Positions 36,481 to 49,189 of a stretch of 64,000 bases of DNA are shown in pieces. The notes beneath the pieces are model-generated. The model saw only the letters and a program-made list of their open reading frames with translations, made no database searches and had not been told where the DNA came from. Location: positions 117,542,340-117,606,339 of the forward strand of contig CM046875.1 of assembly GCA_025667525.1 (NCBI GenBank), given 5' to 3'. The stretch comes from Glebionis coronaria. Its lineage: Eukaryota > Streptophyta > Magnoliopsida > Asterales > Asteraceae. The translations under genes were made by a program, and so were the position numbers. Numbering within the stretch: position 1 is the stretch's first letter; each line of letters opens with the position of its first letter.

Positions 36481-37232
36481 AGAGAAATTGATAGTCTATA
36501 GGTATTAGTTCACTTAAGTTTAGGGTTTAACTCTTTGTAACAAAGCGTAAGTGTTTAGTTATTCTTTTCTCTTTTAGCTCTTGCTTAAAGCTTTTTTGTA
36601 TTTGTTCTCTTGACTTTTGCCTACTTATAATATCGTCGCATATTTGAAAAGAGAACAAAAACCTTGCAATACGCCTTCATGATAATATTTAAAAAATTTA
36701 AAATTTATTTGGCACTAAATCATCAATTGATATTAAACATATCATTTGGGCATTTTATATTTGGTGGTGTTGAGAAATATATAATGCTTTTAGTTTGGTC
36801 AGCTTTGTAATTTCTTTACGATTCAATACATTTCATCAAATAAGGGTTTTAAAAATTATGTTGATATCATCCTAATTGTCTTTTGATGTGATTTTTTTCA
36901 AATCATGCATAAATATATAGTATATTTATTTTAGAGTTCATTTATCATTTCTACGAACAGTGTTTTGTTATTTCACCTTTATAAGTATCACAATAACCAT
37001 TCTATTAACTAACCACTAACACGTGTCATTCCTATATGATTTTCAATACATAAGTTAGAAAGTAGGGTCATCTCTTATTTTAGCGTTGTACGGTTATGGC
37101 GAGATGCATTTGGTTCCCCTTCTTCATCAACAAGGTTTAGTATTCTTTAATACGTAGTAGCTTATCTTAACCATCAATGTTTAGTATTTTTCTACACAAC
37201 TAACAAATGTAATGCACATGATGTGGTGGGAG
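36481..37232. other. Non-coding flank of the Athila insertion
   Basis: It probably includes the LINE 3' untranslated region (to about 36640), then AT-rich DNA without recognisable genes. Confidence 0.45.
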
Positions 37233-37237
37233 ATGAT
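37233..37237. repeat. ATGAT target-site duplication of the Athila element, left
   Basis: Repeated exactly at 54025-54029. Confidence 0.9.
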
Positions 37238-40200
37238 TGATGTTGAGTAAAACTACCCCTCTAGGAAAAGGATGCAATAAATAGGGCAAGTGAGCACGAC
37301 GATTTAGGAAAACCGTGTGTGAATGACCCAATTAAGTTCGTTCTCAAGGAGGCTAGTGTGTTATGTGTTGTAATGACTTGGATTAATTTGTGATTATATT
37401 TGAAAAGAAGAATAGAAAGGGGATTAGAAGAGAGTGACGGTTATGAAGACGGATTAAACTAAGTCTAAAAAGGCGTACACGTAAAGTCGTAAAAACCACC
37501 AAAATTAAAATTTAACCCTAAAAATTCCTAAAAATCACCAAAAATCCTTAATAATAATATAAGAGTTTACAAAAAATCAAAACTTGCAAAAACCTTTTAA
37601 TTAATTAGATAATGACTTTTTAATGCTAATTAAAGCCCTAAAAATCAAAATTAATTATTAAAAAGCCCTAAACAAGATTTTCAAGTTTGTAAACCTCAAA
37701 AATACTCTAATTAAGCTAAAAACTATTTTTCAAAATTTTAAAACCAATTTAAACTATTTTTAAATAATTAAAAACTCCTAAAATCAATTAAATCTTAAAT
37801 TAATTATAATAAATAATTAAAAGACCTAAAAAATATTTGGAAAGTTGCAAAAATCCTAATTAAGTATTTAGAACCTAGGAAAAATATAAAAACCTAGAAA
37901 ATCAGACTTTTAATTTTTAATAATAAAATAATATTAAAATAATATTAAAAATCCAAAAATTATAAAAAATTCTAAAAACTTGCAAACTAGCTTAATTTAA
38001 CCTAAATAACTCAGAAATGAAAGTGAAATTACCTAAATACCCCTATTGGGCCTAGAAAATGGGCCAAACCCAAAACAGTCCCTTATTGGGCTTAATTAAG
38101 GCCCAATAAGAAAAAGTGCTCAAAATAAGCTCAAAAAGCACAGGTTGACTCAAAATTTGATTTTAAACAACTTTTTCCAAAGGCCCAAAAGCTGAAAATG
38201 TGAAATAAGCTAACTTATAATAAGCAGCTTATTCTTAATGGGCTTTTTGGCCCATTAAGCTATAAGCTTATGCCATAAGCTAAAATTTAACACACAACCT
38301 TCTTTTGACCTAACAAAGACTTCTGTAAAAAGAAATTTCAAATAAGACCACTCAATAAGCCAGAAACAAGTCAACAACTTATTCACAAAACGACAAAATA
38401 GTCGTTTTTATGATCTAGACCACCTCAGAAGCTGATTCAAGTTGCAAAATGTTTCTTTTGACAAAACTAAGCTTAAAAACCAAAGAACTTTCAAATAAGC
38501 ACACTCAATAAGCTGGAAAATCAAATAAGCACTTATCTTAAAAGTCAAACAAGTTGGTTTTCTAGTGAAAAGTCAAAGTCAAAGTCTGATAAGCTCCAGT
38601 TCACTTAAATGGGTCAAATAATGAAGATCTATTACAAAAAATAAGTTGTTGCAAGTCAGAATAAGCTAGAATAGCTTATTGATAAACTGATGATAAAATT
38701 GCACTAGCAGGGGCTAGTTTTGGATGTTGAGCAGTGGGAACTTTTCCCACTGCTTGACTATTTTGACTTGTTGTCTTTAGTGACTTTTTCTTGGATTCAG
38801 TTTTCACAAAGGCACCCAATTGATCTTTGGATCAAAAGGAGTCAATAACAAGCAAAATAACACAATCACAAACAGCCAATTGATACAGTTTAATCAATTT
38901 ATCACCAGATATAGCACAGACATGAACATTGAGCAGTTTAGCATTCAAGAGCAATTTTAGCACAAATCAGCCAACCAAATTCAACCAAATGCACACACAA
39001 GCTATAATAAACTCCAATAAGCAAGTCTAAACAGGTTTCATGCACTGGTTCAAAGAATTAAGCAAGATCCAAGCTATAAAAGTTACTGATGAACACTACA
39101 CATGCAGATTTCTACTTTTGCTGATGTATTTGACACACAAGCCAATTTCAACACCTCAAATCTTTCAAACAGGTTATGTTAACTTTGTTTAAACCACTTT
39201 TATCCCTAAGCATGCATACACACTAAGTGTTCCCAAAATCCTAGGTCAAAACAAGCAGAAACAAGGCCTTTATAGCAGATTGATCAATTCAAGTGTTCAA
39301 ACCCAAAAACTTGCAGCAAAACACTCTCAAACAAAGGTATATCAGATACAAAGCATGAACAACACTTTCCCTTAACACAAAATCAGATTACAAGCACAAA
39401 TCAGTAGACCCAAACACCCCTTTAACTTTTTCAAATCAAGATTTTCAAAAGCAAAACAAGATTTCAGGCCAACCAAGCATCAATTAACACTCTAACAAGT
39501 CTAATAAACAGATTCAAGCAAGAACAAGCCACAAAATTCACAAGAACAACAGTTTCATACAAATATCACCAAAAATCACAATTTATGCAGATTTGGAGAT
39601 TAAGTAAGCAAACCTCATGGATGTACATCCACACCCACGAATTTTGAGCTTATGTGCTAGCAAGAACAAGCACAAGCTTCCACAAAAGCCTGCTAAGATT
39701 CAACAAGGGTTAAGCATAATAACATGAAAAATCAGAAACTTGGAAAAATCTTGATTGATGCAAACTTGTTACCCCACACTTGATTATCCCCAAGTTATAA
39801 GCCTCACCACACCTTAACCAACTCAGTTAGGATGCTATGATCAGCCCTATAGCCCAAGAATTCCAAGATTGGAACAAGACTTAGCAAAATATCAAGAAAA
39901 TGAGGAAAATATGCAAACTTGTGCACACTCCTCTTTTGAAAACAGGTTTTGAACTTTAAGAACTACAAAGCATATAACAAATGAAAGCAGTAAACAAGAG
40001 TGGCCAATGACTTTTCTTCAAGATTTCAAACTCAATTTCATTAAACTTGAAATAGGATTTACAGAAACTTGAACCAAGGAAAAATCAAAAGCAAACGTCT
40101 AATGAAGCACCCTAAGGCCTTTATATAGGCATACAAATGACTAAGGAACAGCTAATAACTAGAAACCCTAATGGTTGAAGTCCCAAAAATGCCCTTGAGG

Positions 40201-41478
40201 TCTTTGTCTTCTTTGGAGAATCATGTGACTGAATTTGTCATGTAGTTGAGGTGTGAGCTGTTGAAATAGCATCAAGGGCTTAAAATGAGCTTAGGATGCA
40301 AGCAGGATTGTGAGGCGTTGGATTGCTGGCACAATCTTGTCTTCTTCCTCAAACGTGTAGCAGGGCATGTCCCATGTGGCATGTGGGTTTAAGTGGCAAG
40401 TGTTTTTAAGGTTGGGATATGATTAGGGCATGCTTAATCATTAATCTGGAGGTTTATGAGGTTTAATTACAAGTGAATTAAGAAAACCCAATTTGTGTTC
40501 TTGGTGAATAGTTGGGCGTTTAATCTGAGTATGGGTTTAAAAAAGTGTTTAGCGCCAGATTATTAAACTAATAAAGATTAGTTTAAATCTGGTAATGGTG
40601 GGAAGTGATGTGGCAAAATGGAAGAAGCTGATTGGTGGGAGGGAGTTAGTGGGACACTTGTCACCATTTGGTAGGTTAAGGTAAGTATTATGTCTGGCCA
40701 CAATTAGTCCCTTACCTTCTTTTCTCTTTTCACTTGCAATTTAAATAACCAAATCCGGATTTCCTTTGTTAACAAACTTTCACTTTTCACACTTTTGCCC
40801 CAAATACTTTTTCAAAGTATTTTCAGGGGTATTTCTTGCCATATTGTGATACTTGAGGGGCTGTTTTGGCATTTTGTTGATAGATAATGGTCTTGACTTG
40901 TATGTTGAGCATTTTGGAGGACTGAAATTGCCAAGTCTTGATAAATGAGGGACCATTTTTGCCAATTGTTGAAAGTTGAGGGTCCTTTTTGTAATTTTGG
41001 ATTTTTCAAAGGACCAAACTTGTCATTTCTTGTACTTTGAAGGACTTCATGATATATTTGACTTTGTGGATGATATTGGTTGACAATTTAGCTTTGTTGA
41101 GGGGCTAAACTTGCCAATTCTTCAAAGTTAAGGGCCCTTTTGGTAATTTTGACAAACTTTAGGGACCAAACTTGTAATTATGAGGATACAAGGGTATAAA
41201 GTGTCAATTCTTCATAATTGGAGGACCCTTCTTCATAATTCTTCAAATCTTCAAGGGTTGATCTTGGGAAAGTCTTCACTAGGGCTTGGTTCATTGTGCG
41301 GCTTCGTTTCCCGTGTTCGTTTTTGCATGATTCTTGTGATCTTTTGTCATTATCTCAATATCCGTACCTAAAATACACAAGCAACAAACACAAGCATATA
41401 TTTGGGTATTTTGATGATATTTAATGCATTTTAAGCCCTATTTGGAAGATGAGACTATGTATAAAAGCAGTCTCATCA
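37238..41478 (-). repeat. 3' LTR of the Athila element
   Basis: 4,241 bp with a TATA box (TATATAAAG, complement of 40119-40127). With transcription on the minus strand, U3 is about 1.4 kb and R plus U5 about 2.85 kb. It includes AATAAGC-rich DNA (38100-38700) and repeats of AGGGACCAAACTTG type (40850-41180). A 61-codon frame here and in the other LTR is not a gene. Confidence 0.95.
40119..40127 (-). promoter_or_regulatory. TATA box of the Athila LTR (3' copy)
   Basis: TATATAAAG on the minus strand in a GC-flanked setting (GCCTATATAAAGGCC). The functional copy is the same sequence in the 5' LTR at 52665-52673. Confidence 0.65.
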
Positions 41479-43307
41479 CTCCCCCATACTAAACCATTGC
41501 CGTGCCCTCACGCAATGCTAGAATAAAGTATCAAAGCATCTCCAAAATTCATTTTATTCACTTTATTGGAATGATAAACTAGCTACACTACTACTATTAC
41601 TACTACTTGTGTTATAGACATAATGTATGATTTTCATCGCAAAATGGGACGTTTAGGTTCATAGAATAAGAACACGTGAATGCTTCGTTAGAAATAATTT
41701 CGTCATCCTCGATTTTCACTCCAATTCCATGCTAAGCGTGCAACGAGATCATTGTCATTATAAGTTAGTAATGCTAACACTACTCATATGCCCTAATCAC
41801 GTACTTATTCTCCCATTATTCCTAAGTTGTATCTCTTATATTTTATGATGTCTTGAATGTTTCACGAGGATACATTGTTTGACTTATGCGATATTAGAGA
41901 TTTAGGTCTAAAAATAGAGTCCTAACGGTGTAACTAAGGCCATCAAATCAATAACCCCTCCTAATAGACGACGATGTTAAAAAATTAAGTTGACAAGAAG
42001 AATCGATAAACACGGTTTTATAACGGTTTTGAACATGAGACTTATTACCAAGACTTTTATACGCCCCCTAACGGAAGGGCCTTATTATCTTTGGTTTACC
42101 TCCATCTTTTATTCAACTTCGCCATGAAGCTTTTATTATGACTTCGGTCTTGCCTTGCCTTTTATTATCCGCCTCATCGGTGGTTTTATTAGCCAAAGAC
42201 GTATATCCTCACGCTAAGGCGAATTTTGGATCTTTAAAGCTTCGAAGATTAAGGCTTGATTCACTTTCAATTTTGCATAGATTTTTCGGCCTTGTGGGGC
42301 TTCAAATTGTTTGCTTGATCTAGGTGAGCACTTGAAATCTTATTATTGGGTGAAGCTTTCGATTATTAGGGTGCCAATACTTCAAAACCGTGACGCTGGC
42401 GATACCTAAATGTCTTCCCAATTTAATTACACGGAAGCTACTAGAAAAGACTAGAAACCCAACAATCCCAACTAAACCGCTAAGTCAATATTTATTAAGC
42501 AAAAAATATTTACAAGCGAAGGGAGAATAAGCAAACAACGAGAACACATGAGTTTTTGAAAGAATACGAGTACTCTACGTTTAGCATAGTAACTTATAAT
42601 TAACCCTATCATTTCTCGTCCTCATTTAAGAGACTTAGCCTAATGTGTAGTTAAGGAATCAAAGCTAAGTGCTCAACACGCACGGTCGAGTCAAAAATTA
42701 CTCTTATTCTCGCCATCGGAAAACCTACATTCGTGTCTTCAAACACTTATAAAACATGAGAAAAATTTTAAATTTTGGCCATTTTTAGCCTTATTTTGCA
42801 AGAAAACGATAACAAAATGATAAACTTTGGAAAGCGTGAAGGTTTGGCAAGGCAAGTATCTATTCACCCCCCATACTAAAGTTAAACATTGTCCTCAATG
42901 TTTCGAGTCTAGGGGTGCAAACACCCCCATACTAGAGACGTAGTCGAATGCCTAATCTAGCATGGAAAGGGTGTAACCATTAAGTAATAGCTGTTTATGA
43001 AGTGTGCTAAAAACCTAAGGTTAGAACATCAAAGGATACATCATGGATATTGAGAAATGTCTCCAACGCAAACGATCGAGTGCTCCCTTAAAACGAACAC
43101 GAGAGGCTCCAATCGTGAAGATCATGATCTAAAAACCACATATCACAAACAACCACGGAACAAAGGTTGGAAGGGCACAAATCCCCACACGTAAGCTACT
43201 TTAGACTAAGAAAGCGATAATATATACATAGGATAAGCATGGGACTCCCCCACGAGGCTCCTCGTTTTTGATTACCGAGTCATGAGCTCGACTCGATCCC
43301 CTCAACA
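41479..43307 (-). other. Athila 3' internal region with repeated polypurine-like tracts, no env ORF
   Basis: The tract TTTAGTATGGGGGAG abuts the 3' LTR (complement of 41479-41493). Two similar tracts (AGTATGGGGGG, AGTATGGGGGTG) lie near 42868 and 42930. Some Athila elements carry an envelope-like ORF here. None of useful length is open in this copy. Confidence 0.65.
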
Positions 43308-44267
43308 CTAATTATCATTGGGGAAGGTGACTTGGTCGAGGTAGTTCAAGGATGGAACTTCCCCACCAAAGTAGTGCTTCAACCTATGTCCATTCACCTT
43401 GAAGTTAGGACCATCATCTTGAGCTAGCTCGATGGTCCCATATGGAAACACTTGAGTCACGGTGAATGGACCGGACCAACGGGATTTCAATTTACCGGAA
43501 AATATTTTCAATCTTGAATTAAAAAGTAAAACTTGATCCCCAATGTTAAAAACCCGGTTTTTAATTTTTGAATCATGCAACTTTTTAGTTTTCTCTTTAT
43601 AAATCAATGAATTTTCATAAGCAATGTCTCTCAATTCATCCAATTCATTTAATTGCATTTTCCGGTGTTTCCCCGCGGTCTCCATGTCATCATTACAATG
43701 CTTTAGGGCCCAATAAGCCTTGTGTTCTAACTCGATAGGCAAATGACAATTCTTTCCATACACAAGCTTATAGGGAGTGCACCCAATGGGCGTCTTATGA
43801 GCGGTCCTAAAGGCCCATAAAGCATCGTCTAACTTATCCGACCAAGATTGTCGGTTTTCCCCCACGGATCTCTCCAAGATCCTCTTCAATGCTCGGTTTG
43901 AAACCTCGACTTGCCCACTCGTTTGTAGGTGATAAGCCGTAGAAAGACGATGTGTAACCCCATATTTCCTTAAGACTCTTTCGAATTGGTCATTACAAAA
44001 ATGGGTTCCACGATCGCTTATGATCGCACGAGGGGTTCCAAACCTAGCAAACAAACTTTTCAAGAACTTAACTACCACACGAGCATCATTAGTGGGCAAG
44101 GCCTTCGCCTCCACCCACTTAGATAGGTAGTCAACCGCAACAAGGATGTACTTATTACCACGAGATGATGGGAACGGCCCCATAAAGTCTATGCCCCAAA
44201 CGTCAAAGATCTCACATACTTGAATGATATTTTGTGGCATTTCATCTTTTTGTGAGGCTTTTCCTTG
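43308..44267 (-). pseudogene. Athila integrase core and C-terminus (after the TGA)
   Basis: This is the end of pol, in the same frame as the upstream block but after the TGA at 44268-44270. The integrase core has the triad D (GIDFMGPFP), D (ISDRGTHF) and E (QVEVSNR), then a C-terminal domain ([27 protein letters not shown]) and the Athila-type end [12 protein letters not shown]. The stop falls just after the HHCC zinc finger (SCDACQ), splitting the zinc finger from the catalytic core. TGA could derive from CGA by one C-to-T change at a CpG, which is inference. Otherwise the frame is open to its normal stop. Confidence 0.9.
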
Positions 44268-46733
44268 TCATTGGCATGCATCACAAGACTTCACAAGGAT
44301 TTGTGCATCTCGGTAAATAGTAGGCCAAAAGAAGCCGGCATCAAACACCTTCTTAGCCGTGAGATTAGCACCGTGGTGACCACCCGTGGGTCCCTCATGG
44401 CAAGCTCTAAGGATGTTAGAAGCTTCGGTGCCAAATACACAACGTCGGATGATTTGATCCGCACAAGTTCGAAACAAGTAAGGGTCGTTCCAAAAATAGA
44501 ACTTGACGTCACGAAAGAATTTTCGTTTTTCTTGAGTCGTCATACCCTTAACAATGAAGTTACCCGCATGGTAATTTGCAAAATCCGCAAACCATGGGGT
44601 AGAAGAATCAAGCTTGGAATTCACTAAACCAAGTGTCTCGAGCGGAAATGTTTCGGTGATTTCCTTGGGCTCGTAAACACTTTGGTGAGGATCTTCCAAA
44701 CGAGAGAGATGATCGGCCGCTAGATTCTCGGCTCCTTTTTTGTCAACAATGGTGTGATCAAATTCTTGAAGGAGGAGAATCCAACGAAGTAATCTCGGCT
44801 TTGCATCTTGTTCAGCCATGAGATACTTGATAGCCGAATGGTCCGTATACACTATGCATTTCGTCAAGACGAGATAAGGTCGGAATTTCTCAAATGCATA
44901 CACCACGGCAAGGAACTCCTTTTCCGTTGTAGTGTATTTAAGTTGAGCCTCGGTCATCGTCTTGCTAGCATAGTGGATAGGCAAGAAGTGCTTTTCATGA
45001 CGTTGCCCCAAAACGGCCCCAATAGCGTAATCACTTGCATCACACATAAGTTCAAAGGGGAGGTTCCAATTTGGAGCAACAAGAATGGGAGCTTCGGTAA
45101 GTTTCCTCTTAAGGATCTCAAAGGCTCGTACACAATCTTCGTCAAAGACAAAACGTGCCTCTTTTTCAAGAAGATGTGTAATGGGTCGAGAAATCTTCGA
45201 GAAATCCTTGATGAATCGTCGATAAAAGCCCGCGTGGCCTAGGAAACTCCTAACTCCCTTGACGGTTTTGGGATGAGGTAATTTGGCGATGACGTCTACC
45301 TTAGCTTGATCTACCTCAATCCCCGCTTTCGAGACCTTGTGCCCTAAGACGATTCCACTCTTAACCATAAAATGACACTTTTCCCAATTGAGCACAAGGT
45401 TGGTTTCCTCACAACGTTTTAACATTCTCTCAAGGTTCGACAAACACGAAGTAAAGGAATCACCAAACACGGAAAAGTCATCCATGAAGACTTCCATCGT
45501 CTTCTCGATCATATCATGAAAAATAGCCATCATGCATCGTTGAAAAGTTCCCGGTGCATTGCAAAGTCCGAATGGCATTCTACGATAGGCAAACGTTCCA
45601 TAAGGACACGTAAACGTAGTTTTTTCTTGATCACGAGGATCGATGGGAATTTGGAAGTAACCGGAAAAACCATCTAGAAAGCAATAGAAATCGTTTCCCG
45701 CAAGACGCTCCAACATTTGGTCCATGAAGGGCAAGGGAAAATGGTCTTTTCGAGTGGCTTCATTCAACTTTCGATAGTCAATGCACACTCTCCATCCGGT
45801 CACGAGTCTTGTGGGAATCAACTCGTTGGCATCGTTTGGCACAACGGTCATCCCTCCCTTTTTAGGGACACAATGAATAGGACTCACCCAAGGGCTATCG
45901 GAAATAGGGTAAATCATTCCCGCGTCAAGGAGTTTAAGGACCTCCTTTTTGATGACGTCGTGAATTTTGGGGTTCACCCTCCTTTGACTTTGGATTGTTG
46001 GCTTGAAATCTTCCTCCATTAAGATTTTGTGGGTACAAAATTTGGGATCAATCCCCTTAATGTCGGATAACTTCCACGCAATCGCCCCTTTGTGATCCTT
46101 AAGAACATCGACAAGTGCGGTTTTTTCATCATTCGAAAGTTCCTTCGCAATAATAACCGGCAACTTGTCGTCCTCCTCCAAATAGACATACTCGAGGTGA
46201 GGAGGTAAATCTTTCAACTCGAGGATGGGTGGTTCCTCAAGTGAAGATTTGGGCTCGATACTCATAACCTCCTCGGGTGGAGGAAATGGGAAATCGTTGA
46301 GAAAATCCTTGATAATCGAGAAGTCCTCATAGTTGTCGAGGTCTTCGTCACAAGTACGTGGAACATCGAATTCTTCCAACGTAAAACCACCACCTTCGAA
46401 AGGAGTGAAGGTTGGTGTCGAATTATCAAGAATTGGATCTAACATAGTGGGATTGCCACTAGTTTCTTCATCACCAAAACCTAGAACTTCTTGTGAAAAT
46501 TCCTCGCAAACCACGTCGATCATATCAACGAGGTTTATGGTTGCAACGGAATAAACATGAGAAATTTGAGAGTTTTGAGTTGCGTTTATAACAAGTTCCT
46601 CGTCGTTGAAACGTAAGGTGATCTTTCTAGCATGCACATCGATCAAAGCCATAGACGTATCTAAAAACGAACGACCTAAAATGAGAGGAACTTGAGGATC
46701 CGTGGGGATGTCAACAACAATGAAGTCTACGGG
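44268..46733 (-). pseudogene. Athila pol: RT, RNase H and integrase zinc finger
   Basis: The frame is open from the TAA at 46734-46736 to the TGA at 44268-44270. An internal ATG at 46652 is not a natural start. After a PR-RT linker it has [41 protein letters not shown] and the FMDD form of the catalytic box ([12 protein letters not shown]), normal for Athila. RNase H follows ([55 protein letters not shown]). Next is the integrase HHCC finger ([15 protein letters not shown]...SCDACQ). All catalytic residues seen are intact. It is labelled a pseudogene because it is cut off from protease and the integrase core by stops at both ends. Confidence 0.92.
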
Positions 46734-47627
46734 TTAGTAGAACTTCCCCACTTTCACAAAAACGTCTTCCGCCAATCCACATGCAAGAATCGTGGAATGG
46801 TCGGCCAACTCAATATACATTCGTGAAGGAGTAAGATTAGGAAGATTGAGCGACTTGTAGATTGCAAGTGGCATCAAGTTAATGCTAGCACCAAGATCGG
46901 CCAAGGCGAAGCATTCTTCCATGTCTTGGATTGCACAAGGGATTAAAAATTTACCGGGATCACCGACTTTTTGAGGTATGCGATTAAGATAAACCGACGA
47001 ACAACTAGACTTTTGGTGTAATTTCTCCTTGTTGTTCAACATACTCTTAAAGTTAGCGGCAAATCGAGGCATCATGACCAAGGCATCGGCGAAACTCACA
47101 TTAAAGTGCAAATCACGAAACATTTTCATAAAAAGCTCAAATTGGTAATTGTCGCGCTCTTGTCGTTTCTCCTTCCTAAGTCTCGATGGATAGGGCAAAG
47201 GTGGTGTGGGTTGAGGCATAGTAGGCATAGCCTTTGGAATCTCGGGTTCCAATGATGGTGATGGGTCAACCGTAGGTGTGGTATGAGCGGTACTTCGTGG
47301 GATTGGGACATGCTCCTTTTGGACCACCACCTCGGGTTCTTCCTCAATTGCTTCCTCCGTAGGAGCAATTGGTTGAGGAATCGGCTCCTTAAGTGTCTTA
47401 CCACTACGTGTGGTAATCACTTTCATCTCACCCTTAGGGTTGGATATGGTGTTACTAGGAAGACCACTTGACGACGGTTTACACATTATTGCCTCAAACA
47501 TAGACGAGATTTTATCTTCAAAATTAGATTGCCTCAATACGGCTTCGGTTTGCCTTTTCTCGGCTTTAAGCATCTCTTGTTTAATCTCATGTTGCCCTTG
47601 TTCTATTTTTTGTTGGTTTTGTTGCAA
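46734..47627 (-). pseudogene. Athila gag C-terminus and aspartic protease
   Basis: This block shares the frame of the RT block but ends at a TAA at 46734-46736. It starts with a Gln/Glu-rich coiled-coil segment (about residues 1-60), then ITTRSGKTLKEP, a Pro-rich linker, and a protease domain with the active site ADLGASINLMP (about residue 250). The TTRSG and LGASIN motifs are typical of Athila. The nominal first codon is TTG within the frame, not a start. The block lies -1 relative to the gag frame and overlaps it by 25 bp (47603-47627). Because the family normally has one continuous frame, I read this as a one-base indel rather than programmed shifting. Confidence 0.88.
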
Positions 47628-49033
47628 GTAGTGACATTTCCTTCCATCTTGTTGGTGTGGATTTTAAGTTCATTAGCTAACTCATTTTTCAACTCTTTCT
47701 TCAAGTCGTTTTTGAACTCGGATCTTAGGCTAATTATTTCTCTTTGAATGTTGTCAAACCTAGCATCATTACCACTAGCATATTCAACAAACTCACTTGG
47801 AAGATCTTTCAATGTTTGCAAACTCTTGTTGTTATTTTGAAAATCATTTTTGTTTGAAACTTGATTATTAGCCCCTTGATTCCCATAATTCCCCTTGTTG
47901 TAATTGTTCTTAAAACCAACTTGATTGTTGCGATAGTTGTTAGCATTTTGATTTGATCCAAAACCCGGTGGAGTCATTTGATTAGAGCGGGAAACTTGAC
48001 CGTTTTGGTTGTAATTTCCCGTGGCCGCAAAGGCACTCGAAGTGTTACCACCGTTGGTAATGCACTCGGAGAAATCATGACCTCCACCACAATACATGCA
48101 AGAAACCTCAACCGCTTTAACCGTAGCGGGAGCACTTGGTTCACCAACTTTAAACTCAATCAAAAGTCCTTTCAACTTATCAAAAATCTTGTTTTCCAAG
48201 TTCGCCTCAATTTGGCAAGCATCGATGGTATTAGACAAAGAAGGTGAAGCCGAAGACGAAGCCTTACGAACACTAGACGTGCTACGAGGACTATACACCT
48301 TAGATCTATTTTCAATTATCACCAAAGCTTCCTCAACCGTTTTACACAAAAAATTACCACCCGCGGCGGCATTCAAATAATCCCTTTCATGATCATTAAG
48401 TCCATTGTAAAACGTGTCAATTTGATGCAAATCGGAAAAACCGTGATGAGGACATTCATGTAACATTTCCTTAAACCTATTCCAAGCCGTTGAAAAACTT
48501 TCATTAAATTCTTGTGAAAACTTTGAAATTTCGTTTTTCAAGTGCGTAGTCTTAGAGGGCGGAAAAAATTGGTTCACAAACTTAGACACGAGATCCTTCC
48601 ACGTCAATATAGAATTGGGTGGCTCTTTCTCTAACCAAATTTTTGCGGGCCCCGCTAAGGAATACGGAAAAAGCATCATCTTAATCGAGTCGTTTGAAAC
48701 ATCCTTAAACTTGCAAGTAGCGGTAAGACGATTGAATTGGCGGATATGGTTGTGTGGATTGTCCTTCTCATCACCACGGAATTTGTTGTTTTGAATCATG
48801 GACAACAAACCCGTCTTAACCTCAAAATTCTCCGCAAGGATAGCGGGAATCACAATAGCCTCTCCATAACCCTCGGTGGGTGCTTGAAGTAACTCCATCA
48901 TAGTTCGATTCGCCATGGTTGGTGCTTCTCTTACAATGGGTTCGTCAATAGGAGACTCCTCACTAGAATTGTTTGGAGTGATGGATTTGTTTTTTCGTTT
49001 ACGAGCACGTCTTGCTTGATTTCGAGTTAGCAT
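47603..49033 (-). CDS. Athila gag
   Basis: The open frame runs from 49189, but the ATG at 49031-49033 (MLTRNQARRARKRKNK) is the likely start because Athila gags begin with a short basic Arg/Lys-rich segment and the preceding 52 codons look like leader. Next come the gag core (KTGLLSMIQNNKFRGDEKDNPHNHIRQF, LFPYSLAGPAKIWL, TWKDLVSKFVNQFFPPSKT) and the knuckle CMYCGGGHDFSEC, with the CX2CX3HX4C spacing usual for Athila. An Asn/Gln-rich stretch (NYNQNGQ, NNYNKGNYGNQ) follows, then a Lys/Glu helix. It ends at 47603 because of the frame shift into the next block. It forms the particle shell and packages the RNA. Confidence 0.88.
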   Translation of the reverse strand: MLTRNQARRARKRKNKSITPNNSSEESPIDEPIVREAPTMANRTMMELLQAPTEGYGEAIVIPAILAENFEVKTGLLSMIQNNKFRGDEKDNPHNHIRQFNRLTATCKFKDVSNDSIKMMLFPYSLAGPAKIWLEKEPPNSILTWKDLVSKFVNQFFPPSKTTHLKNEISKFSQEFNESFSTAWNRFKEMLHECPHHGFSDLHQIDTFYNGLNDHERDYLNAAAGGNFLCKTVEEALVIIENRSKVYSPRSTSSVRKASSSASPSLSNTIDACQIEANLENKIFDKLKGLLIEFKVGEPSAPATVKAVEVSCMYCGGGHDFSECITNGGNTSSAFAATGNYNQNGQVSRSNQMTPPGFGSNQNANNYRNNQVGFKNNYNKGNYGNQGANNQVSNKNDFQNNNKSLQTLKDLPSEFVEYASGNDARFDNIQREIISLRSEFKNDLKKELKNELANELKIHTNKMEGNVTTCNKTNKK

Positions 49034-49189
49034 AAACGTCACGTACAACGAGGGGACGAGCAAAGAAGATTCTTTTTGGTGTTTTGTATTTTTTAATTTT
49101 TTTGTGGTTTTTGATTGTATTAACCTTTTTTGGAACTTGGTGAAATGTATTAAGTAGACAATGAGTCCACAAATCTCCTCACTAATCAA

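Noticed and set aside
40780..41371. Small ORFs at 40780-41371 and their copies at 53326-53917
   Set aside because: They are identical because they lie in the two Athila LTRs; composition is repeat-like and no domain is seen.
44265..46554. Plus-strand frames across the Athila pol region
   Set aside because: They are antisense shadows of a well-matched RT, RNase H and integrase frame.
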